36,639 nt of DNA, from positions 1-36,639 of the forward strand of contig JANNCV010000015.1 in NCBI GenBank assembly GCA_031386985.1, given 5' to 3'. The stretch is from JANJUB01 sp031386985. Its GTDB lineage: Bacteria > Armatimonadota > Fimbriimonadia > Fimbriimonadales > Fimbriimonadaceae. The position numbers and the translations under genes are program-made. Below, piece by piece: positions 33,036 through 36,639 of this stretch (the stretch's first letter is position 1; each line of letters starts with the position of its first letter). The notes under the pieces are model-generated. The model ran no database searches, had not been told where the DNA came from, and worked only from the letters and a program-made list of their open reading frames with translations.

Positions 33036-33245
33036 GTGCCTAACCTAAACTTCATCCAGGCAAGCGAATTCCTTGGCAGTTCTTCCAAAGAAGTGACTAC
33101 TTTTAGTGAAAAAGTAGCTAGGAATGGCAAAGAACTGAAAGGTTTTGGAGATGAACTAGTCACTTTCTCGGAAGAAGTGCCAAGGAACGAGCAAGAATCG
33201 GCGGATTACATCGAAGAACTCCTGCGATTTGTGCCTCAGTTTTAA
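33036..33245 (+). CDS. possible small repeat peptide upstream of pheA
   Basis: An open frame of 69 residues from GTG 33036, lacking a ribosome binding site. It shows a rough 11-residue periodicity: VTTFSEKVARN, GKELKGFGDEL, VTFSEEVPRNE. The pattern suggests an amphipathic or coiled-coil peptide. It overlaps a long inverted repeat. Antisense, the same bases give Phe codon pairs (TTCTTC), so coding on either strand is uncertain. The remaining bases between pheA and 33420 show no gene. Confidence 0.3.
   Translation: MPNLNFIQASEFLGSSSKEVTTFSEKVARNGKELKGFGDELVTFSEEVPRNEQESADYIEELLRFVPQF
33069..33187. repeat. nested imperfect inverted repeat
   Basis: The outer arms, 33069-33086 and 33170-33187, match at 17 of 18 positions as inverted copies. 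A second perfect 9-bp pair lies inside: AAGTGACTA (33091-33099) with TAGTCACTT (33157-33165). A separate eight-pair hairpin, CTACTTTT (33097-33104) with AAAAGTAG (33110-33117), occupies the left part of the loop. No U-tract follows on either strand. Confidence 0.7.
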
Positions 33246-33419
33246 GTAAACTTCGCGCACTTGGCGCTTTTCACTACGGAATCCTGTGTGGCGCGGACTG
33301 GAATCGTCCGTGCATAGATTCGCCTCGGTCTCGATCAAGGGGATGAAGAGGATGGAAGCGAATTACAAGAGCGATACACTTGAGCGGCCTGCAGAGGCGG
33401 AGTACCTGAGGGAGAGCGC

Positions 33420-34160
33420 ATGGAGCGAGAATGCGGGGCTGCCGTGAAAGCGGAAGGGGCAAGGGCAGTCGTGCCATTCAGACCCTTGAAACTCGGCAGT
33501 TCGCTCCTTTTCGTAGGTGCTTGGGCTGCAGTTAGCACCTTTGACGTTGCCAACGTAGCCATTTCCCAAGAACGGGATATGAGAGCCGTCTCGGACGCGA
33601 TGAGCTGGGTGAGTGGCGCACTATCTGTGATGGTAATTGTCTCAATTGCACTGACCGCACGCTCCTGGCGACGAGCAAGTCACTCCGCGACCGGTTACGC
33701 CATTGCCGGCGCTACTGGCTCAGTCGCAGGCGCGTATCTTTCGCAACATCCTGAGGAGACCTCGTTCATTGCATTGCTACCGTCACAGGCGATGGCACAT
33801 CTTCTCATGGCCGGGCTGTTTGCGTTAGTTGGCTATTTCTGCTGGAAGCCGAACGGACGACTCTTGAATGAGATGATCCTTGATTCAGATTTCGGCCCCT
33901 CCGTTCACCTGAAGGCGTCCGTAGGCAATGCTGTCGGCAGCTTGGCCTTTGTCCAAGCATGGGAAGTTGAGTCGTTCGGCAACGGTGAACTGGTGTTGCT
34001 CTTTCGGATAAACGAACCCTTAACAGATGGCATGAGCGAACTATTGGATATTGCGACCACTGAAATCATGGCCGACTTTCCGTCCCTTTCTTGCATTGAT
34101 CACAAAGTAGCCGGACCCACCCTGCCACCCCGAGTTGACACTGGCCCTGAATCGGCATGA
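33420..34160 (+). CDS. membrane protein, unknown function
   Basis: Encodes 246 residues. GGGAG lies just before the ATG with good spacing. Four hydrophobic stretches (about 25-45, 60-80, 92-108 and 122-142) are followed by a soluble domain of about 100 residues (ILDSDFGPSVHLKASVGNAVGSL, then LLFRINEPLTDGMSELLDIATTEI). I recognise no family. Its TGA overlaps an in-frame ATG of the next gene (34157), which hints at co-translation with the phosphoesterase. Confidence 0.65.
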   Translation: MERECGAAVKAEGARAVVPFRPLKLGSSLLFVGAWAAVSTFDVANVAISQERDMRAVSDAMSWVSGALSVMVIVSIALTARSWRRASHSATGYAIAGATGSVAGAYLSQHPEETSFIALLPSQAMAHLLMAGLFALVGYFCWKPNGRLLNEMILDSDFGPSVHLKASVGNAVGSLAFVQAWEVESFGNGELVLLFRINEPLTDGMSELLDIATTEIMADFPSLSCIDHKVAGPTLPPRVDTGPESA

Positions 34161-34216
34161 TGGTCCTTCGGCCTAAGCCGGAACCAACCGCTGTCGCCAT
34201 CTGTTGCAACCCCTAC

Positions 34217-35068
34217 ATGCCGCCGCGCAAACTCACTCGCCGCCAATTCCTCACGCGCGCATCTATCGCCGGAATTGGGCTGGTTGCGGTGGATGTTTTT
34301 GGCGTTGAGCCTCGCCTCCTCGTTCGTGAACGCATCGAAATCACAATCAAAGATCTCGGCCCGAAGTTTGATGGCTATCGGATCGCGCTCCTTAGCGATT
34401 TTCATATCCCCAAGAAGGCGTCAAAGGCACTAGTGCAACGAGCGTGCGCGATGGCGATGGACTTCACGCCCGATTTGATCGCTTTGCCGGGAGACTTCGT
34501 GCATAAACGGGATACGGGGGTTTGTGATTTCTCCGGCTACTTTGATCAGCTCGCGGCGCCAGATGGCGTTTGGGCGACTCTGGGTAACCACGATCATTGG
34601 GTAGATGCCGAAGCCGTGAAACGCCAACTTGCTCATAATACGCCGATCAAGCTCTTGGAGCATAAACACACCCTCATTACGAAGGGCCGGAGTCAGCTCG
34701 CCGTTGGTGGAGTTGGCGATTTGTGGTGTGGGTTTGTGAATCCGACCACAACGTTCAAGGGTTTAAGTTCAAGCATTCCCCGAATCTTGCTCTCGCATAA
34801 CCCCGACTTGGCCGAAGACCTCCACTCGGACGAGCGGATTGATTTGCAACTGAGCGGCCACACTCACGGTGGCGAGATGAGGCTGCCCTACGGTGACGCC
34901 CCGATTATTCCAAGCAAGTACGGCAACAAGTTCCGCTCCGGTTTGTGCGAGGGAAAACGCCACCGAGTCTATGTTACGCGGGGCATTTGCACCGTGTTCG
35001 GTCGCTTCTTCTGCCCGCCGGAAGTGACTGAAATCGTGCTAAGGTGCGCTAAATCCTTCCCCTCGTAA
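34217..35068 (+). CDS. Tat-exported metallophosphoesterase
   Basis: Encodes 283 residues from ATG 34217, which starts a twin-arginine signal (KLTRRQFLTRASIAGIGLVAV). The frame is also open from ATG 34157, which overlaps the previous stop as ATGA; either start is possible. Metal-binding motifs of the calcineurin-like fold are complete: LLSDFHIP (D-x-H), LPGDF, LGNHDHW, LLSHNPD and LSGHTHGGEMRLP. The layout resembles YkuE/LpxG-type membrane-associated phosphoesterases. The substrate is unknown. Confidence 0.88.
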   Translation: MPPRKLTRRQFLTRASIAGIGLVAVDVFGVEPRLLVRERIEITIKDLGPKFDGYRIALLSDFHIPKKASKALVQRACAMAMDFTPDLIALPGDFVHKRDTGVCDFSGYFDQLAAPDGVWATLGNHDHWVDAEAVKRQLAHNTPIKLLEHKHTLITKGRSQLAVGGVGDLWCGFVNPTTTFKGLSSSIPRILLSHNPDLAEDLHSDERIDLQLSGHTHGGEMRLPYGDAPIIPSKYGNKFRSGLCEGKRHRVYVTRGICTVFGRFFCPPEVTEIVLRCAKSFPS

Positions 35069-35126
35069 ATGGTCGCACCCCGCCTTCGTGGCGCCGCCCT
35101 GGGGTTGGAATAGGGTCAGCCCTTTC

Positions 35127-35221
35127 GCCCCGTTGGGGCTTTGGGATTCGGATGGATTACCAGGCCTTCGTCCCTTCGGGACTCCGGCCTTCGCTGTATT
35201 CTTCCGGCCCGTTGGGCCTGG
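35127..35221. repeat. cluster of three palindromic hairpins (REP-like)
   Basis: Three hairpins lie in tandem. GCCCC-GTT-GGGGC is at 35127-35139. AGGCC-TTC-GTCCC-TTC-GGGAC-TCC-GGCCT is at 35162-35190. GGCCC-GTT-GGGCC is at 35206-35218. All have three-base loops and C-rich arms. Such clusters are typical of repetitive extragenic palindromes. The stretch 35069-35242 holds no gene. Confidence 0.6.
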
Positions 35222-35242
35222 GAGATGCTCGTCCGCGTTTTT

Positions 35243-35458
35243 TTAGAAAACGGTGACCCCCATCAGCCCCCACCGATTGGCCTCTGTCGCTTCTACCCGC
35301 ACCAACTCACCCGTCAGCGAAGGCGGGCCGGCGAAGTGCATCATGCGCCACTCCCTCGAATACCCTTGAAGCATCTCGGCGTTCCTTGGCGATTGGCCTT
35401 CGACCAAAACCTCGTAAGTCTTTCCCACACAAAGCTGGTTATTCGAGAGCGTTGGTTG
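35243..35458 (-). pseudogene. miaB: C-terminal fragment of tRNA methylthiotransferase MiaB (TRAM domain)
   Basis: Read on the minus strand, the fragment runs from QPTLSNNQLCVGKTYEVLVEG through VHF-like MMHFAGPPSLTGELVRVE to a stop. This matches the C-terminal TRAM domain of MiaB, which thiomethylates adenosine 37 of tRNA. The radical-SAM body (about 370 residues) is missing. Homology stops at base 35458, exactly where the 80-nt repeat begins. It is a remnant or partial duplicate rather than a working gene. Confidence 0.65.
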
Positions 35459-35541
35459 GGCAGCTCCGCGTCCTCGCGCCATACGCTCGCCTGTTGGTGG
35501 CGTTCTCCGGCAGGGCGATCACGTGTGGCGCTATCGTAATC
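35459..35541. repeat. interspersed direct repeat, copy 1
   Basis: These 83 bases match 35894-35973 with seven substitutions over 80 aligned bases and small gaps. The shared core includes the run TCCTCGCGCCATACGCTCGC and ends in TATCGTAATC. This copy abuts the MiaB fragment. Confidence 0.85.
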
Positions 35542-35681
35542 ACCATAAGCCTTTCTCGCTCAGGGCTCAGCCCGGTTTGGGTTTGCTCCCGATGATTGCA
35601 ATCTGCGCCACCTGCCAAGGGGCCGCGTGTGGCGCGAGGTGCGCGCAGCTCACTGAAAACGTGTGCTACCATCGGCTCAAG

Positions 35682-35888
35682 ATGCTACGGATACTGATTG
35701 GGTTCGTGATCGGCGGCTCATTGGGTTTCCTTTTATGCGAAGGCTTCTTGTTTATTGTGCATGAGTCGCAGCGTCCGAACCACCCATATGTTCCGAATTG
35801 GGATGGTGCTTCGGTCAAGGCTCTGTTTGTCGGCGTGACTGTCGGCGGCTTGGCGGGGCTCTGGTCAAGGCTACGCTCCAAGAAATAG
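35682..35888 (+). CDS. possible small membrane protein between repeat copies
   Basis: Encodes 68 residues with two hydrophobic segments (LRILIGFVIGGSLGFLLCEGFLFIV and ALFVGVTVGGLAGLW) and a basic tail (SRLRSKK). There is no good ribosome binding site. The frame stays open upstream into the repeat, but that part is not protein-like. It lies between two copies of the direct repeat, so it may be a passenger or a chance frame. I recognise no family. Confidence 0.4.
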   Translation: MLRILIGFVIGGSLGFLLCEGFLFIVHESQRPNHPYVPNWDGASVKALFVGVTVGGLAGLWSRLRSKK

Positions 35889-35893
35889 CTTTA

Positions 35894-35973
35894 GGCAGCT
35901 ACGCGTCCTCGCGCCATACGCTCGCCTGCTGGTGGCGTTCTTCGGCAGTATGCTCACGTGGCGTATCGTAATC
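35894..35973. repeat. interspersed direct repeat, copy 2
   Basis: Second copy of the element at 35459-35541, in the same orientation. It starts 5 nt after the small membrane ORF. The following bases to 36159 hold no gene I can support, only a GCCACAT (36059-36065) / ATGTGGC (36098-36104) inverted repeat. Confidence 0.85.
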
Positions 35974-36159
35974 CAACTTGGAGCAAGAGCCGGTATCCCA
36001 AACTGCCGTTCACCCTTTGAAAGTGCCCACTGGCTTTTAGGCACCTTCGGGTCCTACCGCCACATTGCCCTGTCGTGCCACCATGCCGCCCCTGGCGATG
36101 TGGCTCCTCTGGCAAAATCCGGGGGTCAAGGGTTGTCGCCGCCTGAAGAACACCTATCA

Positions 36160-36639
36160 TCATAAGCTGACGCTACGAAGTCGAAGCGCGTTGCCGATCA
36201 CGGAGACCGAGCTGAAACTCATCGCAAGAGCCGCGATCATGGGGCTTAGCAGGGTTCCCGTGAAAGGATACAATACGCCCGCTGCGATCGGCACACCAGC
36301 AACATTGTAAGCAAACGCAAAAAACAGATTTTGACGGATGTTGCTCATCGTAGCCCGGCTCAGTTTTCTCGCCCGAACGAGCCCGGTCAGGTCTCCTTTG
36401 AGCAACGTGATTCCGGCACTCTCCATAGCGACATCGGTGCCGGTTCCCATTGCTATTCCAACTCTTGCTTGGGCTAAGGCCGGCGCATCGTTGATGCCAT
36501 CTCCCGCCATGGCAACAAAGCGCCCTTCCGCTTGCAATCGCTTTATGATCTCGATTTTGCCCTCGGGCAAAACAGATGCGTGAACCTCGTCAATACCAAG
36601 CTTCTTTGCCACCGCCTCTGCCGTCGTCTGGCTGTCTCC
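36160..36639 (-). CDS. copA: copper-type P1B ATPase, C-terminal part (cut by window edge)
   Basis: About 159 codons of the 3' end are visible; the gene continues beyond 36639. The first visible residues are GD of the TGDN hinge motif, then AVAKKLGIDEVHASVLPEGK and GDGINDAPAL (P domain). The last two membrane helices carry YN (FAYNVAGVPIAAGVLYP) and M-x-x-S-S (PMIAALAMSFSSVSVIGNALRL). These are the Cu(I)-binding residues of CopA-type exporters. The protein exports Cu(I) or Ag(I) at the cytoplasmic membrane. The gene ends at the edge of the repeat-rich interval. Confidence 0.93.
   Translation of the reverse strand, partial: GDSQTTAEAVAKKLGIDEVHASVLPEGKIEIIKRLQAEGRFVAMAGDGINDAPALAQARVGIAMGTGTDVAMESAGITLLKGDLTGLVRARKLSRATMSNIRQNLFFAFAYNVAGVPIAAGVLYPFTGTLLSPMIAALAMSFSSVSVIGNALRLRSVSL

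Noticed and set aside
32640..33245. 201-residue plus-strand frame across the pheA start
   Set aside because: Its first two thirds are antisense to pheA and not protein-like; only the last 69 residues have repeat character and were kept as a low-confidence ORF.
35439..35672. Minus-strand 77-residue frame across repeat copy 1
   Set aside because: It is a translation of the repeat and flanking DNA; no protein features and no ribosome binding site.

Overview
The window is a dense, moderate-GC bacterial chromosome segment. Most genes abut, overlap by ATGA or GTGA, or converge with almost no gap. I suggest Armatimonadota, near the Fimbriimonadia, with modest confidence. The reasons are an H-X9-DG prepilin-type protein, paralogous secreted propeller/cadherin-like proteins, several likely TTG or GTG starts with weak Shine-Dalgarno sequences, a CarB reduced to its C-terminal half, and short interspersed repeats. 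I could not run any search, so the taxonomy is inference.

Layout. 1-5735 (+): a small membrane protein, a secreted penicillin-acylase-family hydrolase, then a housekeeping run obg-nadD-rsfS and a coiled-coil/membrane protein. 5736-6569 (-): an H-X9-DG protein. 6757-9113 (+): feoA-feoB ferrous iron uptake; then a lipoprotein (-), a ChaN-like protein (+) and a secreted GH50-like glycoside hydrolase (-) ending at an intrinsic terminator. 13168-14346 (-): manC carrying an unusual in-frame insertion.

14367-19383 (+) is the arginine operon argF-argG-argH-rocD. A good sigma-70-type promoter is followed by about 225 nt of leader before argF. The leader holds a short reading frame ending in RRRNRRR-S-stop. 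Immediately after it comes a long stem-loop whose 5' strand overlaps the stop codon. This has the layout of ribosome-mediated attenuation sensing arginine. It is the most interesting signal in the window.

19388-27896: two secreted propeller plus cadherin-like paralogues on opposite strands, the C-terminal half of carbamoyl-phosphate synthase large subunit (minus strand), a LURP-one-like protein, an eRF1-domain-like protein and a LolA-like protein. 28012-31890 (+): a membrane protein-DUF4129-DUF4350 set, a stand-alone HD-GYP protein and a small membrane protein. 31887-32954 (-): bifunctional pheA. 33036-33245 holds a nested inverted repeat and a possible 69-residue repeat peptide. 33420-35068 (+): a membrane protein and a Tat-exported metallophosphoesterase.

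35069-36159 is a repeat-rich, decayed interval. It contains a cluster of palindromic hairpins, a C-terminal fragment of miaB that ends exactly where an 80-nt repeat begins, a second copy of that repeat about 0.4 kb away, and a small membrane ORF between the copies. The window ends inside a copper-type P-type ATPase gene (minus strand). I found no rRNA, convincing tRNA, CRISPR array, transposase or prophage gene.
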